Source: Bordetella genomosp. 13
GTDB lineage: Bacteria; Pseudomonadota; Gammaproteobacteria; Burkholderiales; Burkholderiaceae_B
DNA length: 64,000 bases
Assembly (NCBI RefSeq): GCF_007679965.1
Contig: NZ_VEHL01000002.1
Coordinates: 480,235-544,234 of the forward strand
Direction: 5' to 3'
The notes beneath the pieces are model-generated. The model was given only the letters and a program-made list of their open reading frames with translations. It ran no database searches and was not told the DNA's origin. The translations under genes and the position numbers were made by a program. Below are positions 40,126 through 48,569 of this stretch, piece by piece. Each line of letters starts with the position of its first letter. Position 1 is the first letter of the stretch.

Positions 40126-40887
40126 ATGGATCTGGGCATCGCCGGCCGCTGGGCCGTGGTGTGCGCGGCCAGCAAAGGGCTGGGCAAGGGCTGCGCGGTC
40201 GCGCTGGCGCGCGAAGGCGTGAATCTGGTGATCAACGCGCGCGGCGAGGCCGCGCTTGCCGAGACCGCGGACGAACTACGCGCGCTGAACGCGGCCATCG
40301 ACGTGCGCAGCGTCGTGGGCGACGTCACGCAGGAATCCGTGCGGCAGGCCCTGCTGGCCGCGGCCCCGCAGGTCGACATCCTGGTGAACAACGCCGGCGG
40401 TCCGCCGCCCGGCGACTTCCGCGACTGGAAGCAGGACGACTGGCTGGCGGCCCTGCAGGCCAACATGCTGACACCCATCGAGCTGATGCGCGCCACGGTG
40501 GACGGCATGGCCGAGCGCGGCTTCGGCCGCGTGGTCAACATCACCTCCGCGGCGGTCAAGGCGCCGATCGACGTGCTGGGCCTGTCCAACGGCGCGCGCA
40601 GCGGCCTGACCGGCTTCGTGGCCGGACTGGCGCGCCAGCCGCGGCTGGCCGGCCGCAACGTCACGCTGAACAACCTGCTGCCCGGGCCGTTCGAGACCGA
40701 CCGGTTGCGCAAGACGCTGGGCGTGCCCGGCCAGCGCGAGAAGCGCCTGGCCGCCATTCCGATGGGCCGCTTCGGCAATGCCGACGAATTCGGCGCGGTG
40801 TGCGCCTTCCTGTGCAGCGTGCACGCCGGCTACATGACGGGGCAGAACGTGCTGCTGGACGGCGGAGGCTATCCCGGCACGTTCTAG
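40126..40887 (+). CDS. Short-chain dehydrogenase-like protein lacking the YxxxK pair
   Basis: A 253-residue Rossmann-fold SDR annotated by homology as a 3-oxoacyl-ACP reductase-like enzyme. The cofactor loop is AASKGLGKG (residues 14-22), NNAG is at 88-91, the catalytic serine is in NITSAAVK (S141), and N114 is present. Where Tyr-x-x-x-Lys should stand, the sequence reads LSNGARSGL, giving Ser154 and Arg158. The C-terminus has the usual LLDGGGYPGTF. The ribosome site GAGGAG is strong. It may bind NADP without classical reduction, or use a different chemistry. Divergent from dkgB. Confidence 0.85.
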   Translation: MDLGIAGRWAVVCAASKGLGKGCAVALAREGVNLVINARGEAALAETADELRALNAAIDVRSVVGDVTQESVRQALLAAAPQVDILVNNAGGPPPGDFRDWKQDDWLAALQANMLTPIELMRATVDGMAERGFGRVVNITSAAVKAPIDVLGLSNGARSGLTGFVAGLARQPRLAGRNVTLNNLLPGPFETDRLRKTLGVPGQREKRLAAIPMGRFGNADEFGAVCAFLCSVHAGYMTGQNVLLDGGGYPGTF

Positions 40888-41027
40888 GTACGCGGCCGCG
40901 TCGCCGAGCCTCCCATCGTTGCAGGACGCGTGGCCGTCTGGCCGACGCATGCCATTGCGGGGCCGCGGTGCCGGATCATGCCAGGCCGGCGCGCGCCGAT
41001 CGACGACGCGTGGCGAGCCTTGGGCAG

Positions 41028-42044
41028 CTAGGGCGCGATGCGCATCGACGACACGTCCAGCACGCCCGCGTCGCGGTTGCTCAGCACGGCGCGCACGGTG
41101 CCGTCCGGCGCCTGCACCACCGAATTGCCCGGCGCGATGTCGGGCCGTCCGGCGCGCAGCGCCGCGCGGCCGCGTGGCGGGCTGAGCAGCAGGTCGCCCG
41201 TCTCGGCGCCGCGCACGCCCGTGGCGCTGCCGGCGCGCGTGCCCGACGGGTAGGTGATTTCTCCCAGGCGCAGTTCCTCGGCCAGCAGGCCTTCGAACTT
41301 GATCACCTGGTGCTGGCTGTCGACGGTGATGTCGGCCTTCAGCAGCGACAGGCCGGAGATGGCGGCCGGCTCGCTGCCGTCGGTGCGCAGCAGCCAACGC
41401 TGCGGCATGGCCTGGCGCAGGTCCAGCCAGGTGCCCGTGGGCAGCGGCAGGTTGCCCACGGTGTTGCCCGAGGCCAGGTGGCAGCTGTCGAAGCGCGGCC
41501 GGCCGTCTTCCATGACCAGTTCGACGCGGTGCGCGCGCGAGCAGCGCCAGCCGCCGTGGATGGTCTGGTCCGTGATGATGGCCAGCGACCAGCTCTCGCC
41601 CGCCGCGCCGATGGGGCTGCCGGACTTGCGATAGCGGAACAGCTGCTTCGCCTGCAGGCCGCCCACTTCCACCAGGACCGGGAAGTCGGCCTGCACGAAG
41701 GAAGCCAGGTCGCCGGGCGTGGCCAGGCGCAGTTCGGTGCCGGACGGCATGTCGACGCCGGCCAGCCGCTGGGGCGCGTCCAGCACGGCGCGGCGCGCCT
41801 GTTCCTCGCGCGCCTCACGCTGCGTGGCCAACCACTGGCTGAGGTGCTGATAGGGAAAGATGCCGCCGGTGATGGCCAGCACCGCCATCATGGCGGGCCC
41901 CAGGCGGCGGTGGTCGCGCAGCCACAGGCGGGCGCGCCGGTCCAGCGCCAGGCGGGCGAGCCAGGTCAGCAGCGTGCTCAGGCAGATCAGCGAGAGCGCC
42001 ATCGACGCGTAATAGTTGCCGCCAGGAATCGAGACCGGAATCAT
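41028..42044 (-). CDS. Unrecognised membrane-anchored protein
   Basis: A 338-residue protein I cannot assign. Two hydrophobic helices are near the N-terminus (ASMALSLICLSTLLTWLARL, ~13-32, and MMAVLAITGGIFPYQHL, ~52-68). A ~270-residue soluble region with mixed beta character follows, probably periplasmic. It contains two spaced cysteines (WRCSR and DSCHLASG) that could form a disulfide. The gene follows the MarR gene by 30 bp on the same strand and may be the third member of the esterase-marR transcription unit. Composition and codon use match the surroundings. Confidence 0.7.
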   Translation of the reverse strand: MIPVSIPGGNYYASMALSLICLSTLLTWLARLALDRRARLWLRDHRRLGPAMMAVLAITGGIFPYQHLSQWLATQREAREEQARRAVLDAPQRLAGVDMPSGTELRLATPGDLASFVQADFPVLVEVGGLQAKQLFRYRKSGSPIGAAGESWSLAIITDQTIHGGWRCSRAHRVELVMEDGRPRFDSCHLASGNTVGNLPLPTGTWLDLRQAMPQRWLLRTDGSEPAAISGLSLLKADITVDSQHQVIKFEGLLAEELRLGEITYPSGTRAGSATGVRGAETGDLLLSPPRGRAALRAGRPDIAPGNSVVQAPDGTVRAVLSNRDAGVLDVSSMRIAP

Positions 42045-42074
42045 GGCGGCAATTATGCGCCATTCCGGGGCGGG

Positions 42075-42563
42075 CTATCGCTCCTGCGTACGGTGGGCGA
42101 CCACCTGCAGTTTCAGTTCGCCCAGCGCCTTGAACAGGGCATTGCGGCTGCCTTCTGGCAGGTCGTCGAACATGCCCTTGACCCAGCTCTCGTGGGCGCG
42201 CGCCATGCGCGCGAAGGTCTTCCTGCCCAGCGGCGTGAGCTTCAGCACCGAGCTGCGCCGGTCGGTCTCCACCTTGGTGCGCACCACCAGGCCCTCGGAT
42301 TCCAGCTGGTCGGTGATGCCGGTGATATTGCCGTTGGTCACCATCATGTGGCGCGACAGCTCGCCCATCTTCATGCCCTTGGGCGCGCGCTGCAGCTGCG
42401 CCATCAGGTCGAAGCGCGGCAGCGTGGTGTCGAACTCCGTACGCAGGCGGCCGCGGATCTCGCTCTCGATGAGATTGCAGCAGGTCAGCATGCGCAGCCA
42501 CAGCCGCAACGCGTGGTGGTCGTCGGGGGCGGCGCGGGTTTCGAGGTCGGGAGCGTCGATCAT
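42075..42563 (-). CDS. MarR family transcriptional regulator
   Basis: A 162-residue winged-HTH protein. The recognition region is KMGELSRHMMVTNGNITGIT, the wing is VVRTKVETDRRSSVLKLTPLG, and dimerisation helices lie at both ends. Proteins of this type repress aromatic-catabolism or efflux genes and release DNA on binding a phenolic or CoA ligand. Its ATG overlaps the stop of the esterase gene (ATGA at 42560-42563), so it is made from the same message. It is the obvious candidate regulator of the esterase operon and the divergent ABC transporter. Confidence 0.93.
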   Translation of the reverse strand: MIDAPDLETRAAPDDHHALRLWLRMLTCCNLIESEIRGRLRTEFDTTLPRFDLMAQLQRAPKGMKMGELSRHMMVTNGNITGITDQLESEGLVVRTKVETDRRSSVLKLTPLGRKTFARMARAHESWVKGMFDDLPEGSRNALFKALGELKLQVVAHRTQER

Positions 42564-43516
42564 GGGGCGGTATGGGTGGAAGGGGGCTGGCCCATTTGGG
42601 GCTGGCCCGTCTCGGCCTGGCCCGGCTGCGGCAGGCCCATCTGCTCGAACATGGCGTTGGCCAGCGGGCTGCCGGGGCGGCCCAGTTCCAGCACGATGTC
42701 GAAGTGGTTCAGGCCGGGCGCGGGCACGTATTGGCCGGGATGGCCGCGTGCCTGCCAGGCCCGCAGGTAGTCGGCGCTCTGGCGCTTGAATTCGTCGGTC
42801 TCGTTCTCGCCGTAGCTGACCACGATGGGGCAGCCGTGGGCGGGCGCGAGGGCCTGCGGGCTGTTGCGCGCGGCGTCGTCGGGCGTCAGGCGCATCCACT
42901 GGTTGATGTGGGTATGCACCAGCGGCGCCAGATCGTACAGGCCGGACAGCAGCAGCGCGCCCTTGACGGCGTCGTCGGGCAGGCCGGCCGCGCGTTGCCA
43001 GCCGCCGGCCAGCAGCATGCCGCACAGGTGTCCTCCGGCCGAACTGCCGCCGACGTGCAGGCGCTCGGGATCGCCGCCATGCGCGGCGATGTTGCGATGG
43101 ACCCAGACCAGCGCGCGGCGTATCTGGTCGACGATGCGGTCCAGCGTGACGGCCGGCGCCAGCGAATAGTTGACGGCCACCACCACCGCGCCGGCGCGCG
43201 TGAAGGCGGGCGCCATGGAACTGGAGTCTTCCTTGCCCAGTGCCCGCCAATATCCCCCGTGGACGTAGATGAAGACGGGCGCGGGGCATCCCGGCGCGGG
43301 GCATCCCGGCGCGGGGCCTTGCGCCGCGAACACGTCCAGCGTCTCGTCGGGATGGTCGCCGTACGCCACGTCCAGCGTGCACGGCAGTGCCTGCCGCGCG
43401 CGGCGGCTTTCGTCGGCGTACTGCTTGAGTATCGATTCGACGTGCGGTACTGTCGCGCGTGCGTTGTACTGGACGTCGAGCGCGGCGGCGTCGAACTGGC
43501 GGTAGACGATGCTCAT
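42560..43516 (-). CDS. Alpha/beta-hydrolase, arylformamidase/esterase-like
   Basis: A 318-residue hydrolase. The oxyanion motif VFIYVHGGYWRAL (HGGYW), the nucleophile elbow GGSSAGGHL, an acidic residue in GENETDEF and the histidine in LNHFDIV complete a catalytic triad. The HGGYW form is typical of kynurenine formamidase and related carboxylesterases. A Pro-rich loop between the first strands is built from 15-bp tandem repeats (GPAPGCPAPGCPAP), and the C-terminus is a Gln/Gly/Pro-rich tail. No tryptophan-degradation genes are nearby, so the substrate is more likely an aryl ester or amide imported by the divergent ABC transporter. Translationally coupled to marR; ribosome site weak. Confidence 0.87.
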   Translation of the reverse strand: MSIVYRQFDAAALDVQYNARATVPHVESILKQYADESRRARQALPCTLDVAYGDHPDETLDVFAAQGPAPGCPAPGCPAPVFIYVHGGYWRALGKEDSSSMAPAFTRAGAVVVAVNYSLAPAVTLDRIVDQIRRALVWVHRNIAAHGGDPERLHVGGSSAGGHLCGMLLAGGWQRAAGLPDDAVKGALLLSGLYDLAPLVHTHINQWMRLTPDDAARNSPQALAPAHGCPIVVSYGENETDEFKRQSADYLRAWQARGHPGQYVPAPGLNHFDIVLELGRPGSPLANAMFEQMGLPQPGQAETGQPQMGQPPSTHTAP

Positions 43517-43549
43517 GTTGGGACAAACCCTAGGCTTGTTTTGCAGGAT

Positions 43550-43565
43550 ACTTTAAACCTAAACT
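43550..43565. promoter_or_regulatory. AT-rich imperfect palindrome, MarR operator candidate
   Basis: ACTTTAAACCTAAACT is an imperfect palindrome (TTTA....TAAA core) standing out in GC-rich surroundings, 33-49 bp upstream of the esterase ATG and within the 193-bp region shared with the divergent transporter operon. MarR dimers bind such 16-18 bp AT-rich palindromes over promoters. Inference from position. Confidence 0.45.
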
Positions 43566-43709
43566 ATGCCGCACGCCAGTTGATTTCTCATCCGCTGCGC
43601 CGGCCGTGCCTCGCGGGCGGCAGGGCGCCGGATGACGGGCTCGGCGACACCACCGCATCGAACGCTTCAGAACAAAACCCAAGCAGCGCGCCGCGCCAGG
43701 AGTCCCAGC

Positions 43710-44873
43710 ATGCGTTTCATTCCCTTCGTCGTGGCCGCCGCCGCGCTCGTCCCCACCCTGTCCATGGCCGACACCATCAAGGTCGGCATCGCCAACGACA
43801 TCTCCGGTCCGTTCGCGGCGCTGGGCGCCGAGGCGCGCGACGGCTTCAACCTGGCCATCAAGCAGCTGGGCGGCAAGCTGGGCGGCCAGCCGGCCGAGTT
43901 CCTGCAGACCGACATGGCGGGCAACCCCGAGCAGGCGCGCCAACTGGCCACGCGCTACATCCAGCGCGAGAAGGTCGACTTCTTCACCGGCCCCATCGGC
44001 TCGAACGTGGCGCTGGCCGTGGGCCCGGCGCTGTTCGCGGCCAAGGTCCCGTACCTGTCCAACAATCCCGGGCCCAGCCAGTACGCCGGCGCGCAGTGCA
44101 ACAAGTTCTGGTTCGGCACCACCTACCAGAACGATGCCTTCCACGAGGTGGCCGGCAAGGTCGCGGCCGACCGCGGCTACAAGAAGATGGTCATCATCGC
44201 GCCCGACTATCCGGCGGGCAAGGACGCGCTGACGGGCTTCAAGCGCGGCTACAAGATCGACGTGGCGCAGGAGCGCTACACCAAGCTGGGCCAGATCGAC
44301 TATGCGGCCGAACTGGCCGAGGTGCGCGCCGCCGCGCCGGACGCCGTCTACATCTTCCTGCCGGGCGGCATGGGCATCAACTTCGTCAAGCAATTCGTCG
44401 CGGCGGGCCTGTCTCAGAACATCGCGCTGGTCGGCCCGGGCTTCTCGGCCGATGAAGACGTCATCCCTGCCGTGGGCGAACCCATGATCGGCATGGTCAA
44501 CACCGCGCAGTGGGCGCACGACCTGGACGTGCCGCAGAACAAGCAGTTCGTCGACGCCTTCCGCAAGGAATACAACGGCCGCTATCCCTCGGTGTACGCG
44601 GCGCAGGCCTACGACGTCATCATGGCCATGGACGCCGCCGTGAAGCAGGCAGGCGGCAAGGCCGGCGACCGCGACGCCATCGTCGCGGCGCTCGAGAAGG
44701 CCGACTTCCCGTCGGTGCGCGGTTCCTTCGCCTATGGCAAGAACCACTATCCCATCCAGGCCTACTACGCGCGCCAGGTGGGCAAGGACGCGCAAGGCCG
44801 CATCACCAACAAGCTGCTGGGCAAGGTGTACGACAAGCACCAGGACGTCTACGTCGACCAGTGCAAGATGTGA
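43710..44873 (+). CDS. Branched-chain-type (HAAT) ABC transporter substrate-binding protein
   Basis: A 387-residue periplasmic binding protein. The signal peptide MRFIPFVVAAAALVPTLSMA is followed by DTIKVGIANDISGPFAALG, the type I periplasmic-binding (LivJ-like) start. FFTGPIGSNVALAVGP, YLSNNPGPSQYAG, VYIFLPGGMGINF and YPSVYAAQAYDVIM line the cleft. It starts at the ATG behind CCAGGAGTCCC; a longer in-frame start at 43632 lacks a signal-peptide rationale. Many members linked to MarR regulators bind aromatic acids rather than amino acids. First gene of the transporter operon, 89 bp before the permease. Confidence 0.92.
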   Translation: MRFIPFVVAAAALVPTLSMADTIKVGIANDISGPFAALGAEARDGFNLAIKQLGGKLGGQPAEFLQTDMAGNPEQARQLATRYIQREKVDFFTGPIGSNVALAVGPALFAAKVPYLSNNPGPSQYAGAQCNKFWFGTTYQNDAFHEVAGKVAADRGYKKMVIIAPDYPAGKDALTGFKRGYKIDVAQERYTKLGQIDYAAELAEVRAAAPDAVYIFLPGGMGINFVKQFVAAGLSQNIALVGPGFSADEDVIPAVGEPMIGMVNTAQWAHDLDVPQNKQFVDAFRKEYNGRYPSVYAAQAYDVIMAMDAAVKQAGGKAGDRDAIVAALEKADFPSVRGSFAYGKNHYPIQAYYARQVGKDAQGRITNKLLGKVYDKHQDVYVDQCKM

Positions 44874-44962
44874 TCCGGCGGTCGCGGTAAAGGAAGCAGG
44901 GCGCGGCGCGGGCCGCGCCGATTGACCGCGGGCGCGCGACGCCCGCGGCACGGGGGAAGTCG

Positions 44963-45883
44963 ATGACGTACACGCTGATCGTCGAGCAGTTGCTGAACGG
45001 TCTGCAATTCGGGTTGATGCTGTTCCTGATCGCCGCCGGCCTGACGCTGGTGTTCGGCATCATGGACATCATGAACCTGGCGCACGGGTCGCTGTACATG
45101 GCGGGCGCCTACGTGGCGGCCGAGACCATGCAGCGCACGGGCTCGTTCGCCGCGGCGGTGGTCGTGGCCGCGCTGGCCACGGGCGTGGTGGGCGCGTTGC
45201 TGGAACTGGTGCTGATCCGCCGCCTGGCCGTGCGCGACCACCTGGCCCAGGTGCTCGGCACCTTCGCCATCCTGCTGATCGCCAACGACCTGGTCAAGAT
45301 GATCTGGGGTCCGGCGCCGGTGATGCTGAACACGCCGCCTTCGCTGTCCGGTCCGGTGCGCCTGCTGCCCGATCTCATGTACCCCGCGTACCGCCTGATG
45401 ATCATCGGCCTGGGACTGGCCGTGGCCGCGGGCCTCTACTGGTTCGTCACGCGCACCCGCGCCGGCGTGCTGGTGCGGGCTGGCGCCTCGAACCGTCAGA
45501 TGGCCACGCTGATGGGCGTGCGCGTGCCGCTGCTGTTCCTGGGCGTGTTCGCGCTGGGCGCCATGCTGGCCGCGCTGGCCGGCGCGCTGCTGGGGCCGGT
45601 CACCGCGGTGCAGGTCGGCATGGGCGAGGAGATCCTGATCCTGGTGCTGGTGTGCATCGTCATCGGCGGCATCGGCTCGATCCGCGGCGCCTTCGCCGGC
45701 GCGCTGCTGGTGGGCATGGTCGACACGGCCGGCCGCGCCTTCCTGCCCACGCTGCTGCGCAGCTTCTTCCCGCCCGACGTGGCCTCCAGCGTGGGGCCCA
45801 CACTGGCCGCCATCGCCATCTACGTGCTGATGGCGGGCGTGCTGGTGTTCCGGCCTTCGGGCCTGTTCCCCGCGCGCGGCTGA
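44963..45883 (+). CDS. HAAT ABC permease, LivH type
   Basis: A 306-residue inner-membrane permease. It begins MTYTLIVEQLLNGLQFGLML and contains LTLVFGIMDIMNLAHGSLYM, the LivH signature, with eight or so hydrophobic segments. RSFFPPDVASS and GVLVFRPSGLFPARG are at the C-terminus. It pairs with the next gene product to form the substrate channel. GGGGAAG ribosome site. The 14-bp gap to the next gene implies one operon. Confidence 0.93.
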   Translation: MTYTLIVEQLLNGLQFGLMLFLIAAGLTLVFGIMDIMNLAHGSLYMAGAYVAAETMQRTGSFAAAVVVAALATGVVGALLELVLIRRLAVRDHLAQVLGTFAILLIANDLVKMIWGPAPVMLNTPPSLSGPVRLLPDLMYPAYRLMIIGLGLAVAAGLYWFVTRTRAGVLVRAGASNRQMATLMGVRVPLLFLGVFALGAMLAALAGALLGPVTAVQVGMGEEILILVLVCIVIGGIGSIRGAFAGALLVGMVDTAGRAFLPTLLRSFFPPDVASSVGPTLAAIAIYVLMAGVLVFRPSGLFPARG

Positions 45884-45897
45884 TCCAGAGATCCGAC

Positions 45898-46941
45898 ATG
45901 ACTAACCGTTCACTGCTCTGGACCGCGCTGTTCCTGCTGGCCCTGGCGGCCTTTCCGCTGGTGGCGCCGCTGTTCGACCTGGACTTCTACGTGTCGTTCG
46001 TGCGCCGCATTTTGATCTACGCGCTGGCCGCCACCAGCCTGAACCTGGTGCTGGGCTACGGCGGCATGATCGCGCTGGGGCACGCCGCCTTCCTGGGCGC
46101 CGGCGCGTACGCGGTCGGCATCCTGGGCGCCTCGGGCGTGACGTCCGCGCTGGTGGCCTGGCCCGCGGCCATGCTGCTGGCGGGCGGCCTGGCCGTGCTG
46201 ACCGGGGCCATCTCGCTGCGCACGCGCGGCGTGTACTTCATCATGATCACGCTGGCCTTCGCGCAGATGGTCTATTACGTGTTCATCTCGCTGCGGCAGT
46301 ACGGCGGCGAGGACGGGCTGAATCTGCCGGGCTACTCCACGCTGCCCGGCCTGGACCTGGCCGACGACCGCGCGTTCTATTACCTGGTGCTGGCGCTGTT
46401 CGTGCTGTTGATGGGGATCTTCGGCCGCCTGGTGAATTCGCGCTTCGGCACCGCGCTGCGGGGCATCCGCGAGAACGAATCGCGCATGGAGGCGCTGGGC
46501 TACCCGGTCTACCGCATCAAGCTGGCCGCGTTCGGCCTGAGCGGCGCGGCGGCCGGGCTGGCGGGCGCCCTGCTGGCCAACCACAACCTGTTCATCTCGC
46601 CCAGCCTGATGCACTGGACCCAGTCGGCCAACCTGCTGATCATGGTGCTGGTGGGCGGCGTCGGCCTGCGCTATGGCGGCGTGGTGGGCGCAGTGGTCAT
46701 GCTGGTGCTGGAAGAGGTACTGAAGATGTGGACGGAATACTGGCACCTGCCGCTGGGCGTGCTGCTGCTTGCCGTGGTGTTCGGCGCGCCGCGCGGACTG
46801 GCAGGCCTGCTGGGACCGCTGTTCACCGGCGCGGGCACTGGCGCGGGCACCGGCGCGGGTAAAGACCCGGGCAACGGCGCGGACGCCGACCAGGACCGCC
46901 CCGCCGGGCCGGCCACCTCCACCCCCCGGAGCGGCGCATGA
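45898..46941 (+). CDS. HAAT ABC permease, LivM type
   Basis: A 347-residue inner-membrane permease. Its LivM signature is TSLNLVLGYGGMIALGHAAF, then SLRTRGVYFIMITLAFAQM and GRLVNSRFGTALRGIRENES, the coupling loop for the ATPases. The last ~40 residues are a Gly/Ala/Thr-rich low-complexity tail from 12-bp repeats (GAGTGAGTGAGKDPG), absent from most LivM proteins and probably cytoplasmic. It overlaps the ATPase gene by ATGA (46938-46941). Confidence 0.92.
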   Translation: MTNRSLLWTALFLLALAAFPLVAPLFDLDFYVSFVRRILIYALAATSLNLVLGYGGMIALGHAAFLGAGAYAVGILGASGVTSALVAWPAAMLLAGGLAVLTGAISLRTRGVYFIMITLAFAQMVYYVFISLRQYGGEDGLNLPGYSTLPGLDLADDRAFYYLVLALFVLLMGIFGRLVNSRFGTALRGIRENESRMEALGYPVYRIKLAAFGLSGAAAGLAGALLANHNLFISPSLMHWTQSANLLIMVLVGGVGLRYGGVVGAVVMLVLEEVLKMWTEYWHLPLGVLLLAVVFGAPRGLAGLLGPLFTGAGTGAGTGAGKDPGNGADADQDRPAGPATSTPRSGA

Positions 46942-47720
46942 GCGGCGCCCAAGTCTTCATGCCGGCCCTGCAGGCCGAGGGACTGGTCAAGCGCTTCGGC
47001 GCGCTGCTGGCCACCGACCACGTCTCGCTGACGCTGCGGCCCGGCGAGATCCATGCCTTGATCGGCCCCAACGGCGCGGGCAAGTCTACGCTGATCCACC
47101 TGCTGTCCGGCACCTTGCCGGCCGACGCGGGCACGCTGATGGTGGCGGGCACGGACGTCAGCGGCATGGGCGCGCACCAGCGCGTGGCGGCCGGCCTGTC
47201 GCGCTCGTACCAGATCACCAACATCTTCAAGTCGTTCAGCGTTCTGGACAACCTGCTGCTGGCCGTGCAGGCGCACGCGGGCAGCAGCTTCCGTTTCTGG
47301 CGGCCCCGCCATCGCGAGGAAGCCCTGTACGAACAGGCCCGCGCGCTGGCGCGCCAGTGCGCGCTGGACGTCGGCCTGCTGGGCCGCCCGGCCGGCACGC
47401 TGCCGCATGGCGAGCAGCGCAAGCTGGAGTTCGCGCTGGCCCTGGCCGCGCGGCCCAGGGTGCTGCTGCTGGACGAGCCCATGGCCGGCATGGGGCCCGA
47501 CGAGACCCTGCGCCTGGCCGACCTGATCGACAGCCTGCGCGGCGAAGCCGCCATGCTGCTGGTCGAGCACGACATGCAGGCGGTGTTCCGGCTGGCCGAC
47601 CGCATTTCCGTGCTGGTGTATGGCCGCGTCATCGCCACCGGCACGCCGGACGAGATCCGCGCCAATCCCGAGGTGCGGCAGGCCTACCTGGGCGACGACG
47701 AAACCGTGGAGGAAGCATGA
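46938..47720 (+). CDS. HAAT ABC ATP-binding protein, LivG type
   Basis: A 260-residue ABC ATPase. Walker A GPNGAGKSTLIHLL (~45-58), LSRSYQITNIFKSFSVLDNL typical of LivG, signature PHGEQRKLEFALAL, Walker B LLLDEPMAGMGPDE and switch histidine VEHDM. It energises uptake by the LivH/LivM-type pair. It overlaps both neighbours by 4 bp. The signature loop reads PHGEQRKLE rather than LSGGQ, the normal variant for this subfamily. Confidence 0.94.
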   Translation: MSGAQVFMPALQAEGLVKRFGALLATDHVSLTLRPGEIHALIGPNGAGKSTLIHLLSGTLPADAGTLMVAGTDVSGMGAHQRVAAGLSRSYQITNIFKSFSVLDNLLLAVQAHAGSSFRFWRPRHREEALYEQARALARQCALDVGLLGRPAGTLPHGEQRKLEFALALAARPRVLLLDEPMAGMGPDETLRLADLIDSLRGEAAMLLVEHDMQAVFRLADRISVLVYGRVIATGTPDEIRANPEVRQAYLGDDETVEEA

Positions 47721-48424
47721 TGCTGGAACTGCGCGGCATCGCCAGCGGCTATGGTCCCAGCCAGGTGCTGTTCGGTGTCGACCTGAGCATCGGCGCCGGG
47801 CAGGTGGTGACGCTGCTGGGCCGCAACGGCATGGGCAAGACCACGCTGTTGCGCACGCTGTTCGGCCAACTGCCGCTGCGCGGCGGCAGCGTGCATTTCG
47901 GCGGCCAGGACATCGGTGGCTGGAGCCCCGACCGCATCGCCCGCGCCGGGCTGGCCATCGTGCCGGAAGGGCGGCAGTGCTTTCCAAACCTGACGGTGCG
48001 CGAACACCTGACCGCGTTCGTCGCCGCGCGCAATCCCGACATCGGCCGGCCCTGGACGCCCGAGCGCGTGTTCGAACTGTTCCCGCGCCTGGGCGAGCGG
48101 GCCCGCAACATGGGCAACCAGCTGTCCGGGGGCGAGCAGCAGATGCTCGCCATCGGCCGCGCGCTGGTCACCAACCCGCGCCTGCTGGTGCTGGACGAGG
48201 CCACCGAAGGCCTGGCGCCGCGCATCCGCGAAGAGATCTGGACCTGCCTGGCCACCCTGCGCCAGGCCGGGCAGACCATCCTGGTCATCGACAAGTACGT
48301 CGAGCGCCTGCTGGCGCTGGCCGACCGGCACGTCATCCTCGAGCGCGGCCAGGTGGTCTGGAGCGGCGACTCAGGCGCGCTGGACGCCGACCGTGGCCTC
48401 TGGACCCGCTATCTGGGTGTCTGA
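47717..48424 (+). CDS. HAAT ABC ATP-binding protein, LivF type
   Basis: A 235-residue ABC ATPase and last gene of the transporter operon. Walker A GRNGMGKTTLLRTLFG, IVPEGRQCFPNLTVREHL (LivF signature), LSGGEQQMLAIGRAL, Walker B LLVLDEATEGLAP. In place of the usual EQ/EH after the switch strand it has VIDKYVERLL, where the histidine of most ABC ATPases is not conserved, a known LivF trait. Start ATGATG overlaps the upstream stop. Ends 265 bp before the sia-like operon. Confidence 0.94.
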   Translation: MMLELRGIASGYGPSQVLFGVDLSIGAGQVVTLLGRNGMGKTTLLRTLFGQLPLRGGSVHFGGQDIGGWSPDRIARAGLAIVPEGRQCFPNLTVREHLTAFVAARNPDIGRPWTPERVFELFPRLGERARNMGNQLSGGEQQMLAIGRALVTNPRLLVLDEATEGLAPRIREEIWTCLATLRQAGQTILVIDKYVERLLALADRHVILERGQVVWSGDSGALDADRGLWTRYLGV

Positions 48425-48455
48425 CCCCATTTGAGGGTCTGCGGGTCAGGTCCAT

Positions 48456-48569
48456 GTAAACGTTGTCAATTTGATACCGACGTTTCGATTTTTAGGGTCT
48501 AATTGCCGATCTTCGTTTATCCGGGCCCGCCCAGCCTCTACACTCTAGCCCGCGAGCGACTCGCGGGCT
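48456..48569 (+). promoter_or_regulatory. AT-rich promoter region and stem-loop before the sia-like operon
   Basis: 48456-48530 is conspicuously AT-rich (TTGTCAATTTGATACC, then CGATTTTTAGGGTCTAATT) with inverted AAACGT/ACGTTT half-sites at 48458 and 48480. It is followed by a perfect 10-bp stem with a 3-base loop at 48547-48569 (AGCCCGCGAG, CGA, CTCGCGGGCT). I infer a promoter and a structured leader for the 48690 gene; the hairpin has no T-tract and is 120 bp upstream of that ATG. Confidence 0.5.

Noticed and set aside
40890..40901. ACGCGGCCGCGT palindrome after the SDR gene as a terminator
   Set aside because: It has no loop or T-tract; GC-only palindromes of this size are expected in this genome.
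48422..48448. TGACCC/GGGTCA dyad after the LivF-type gene as a terminator
   Set aside because: Six-base arms with no T-tract; too weak to call.
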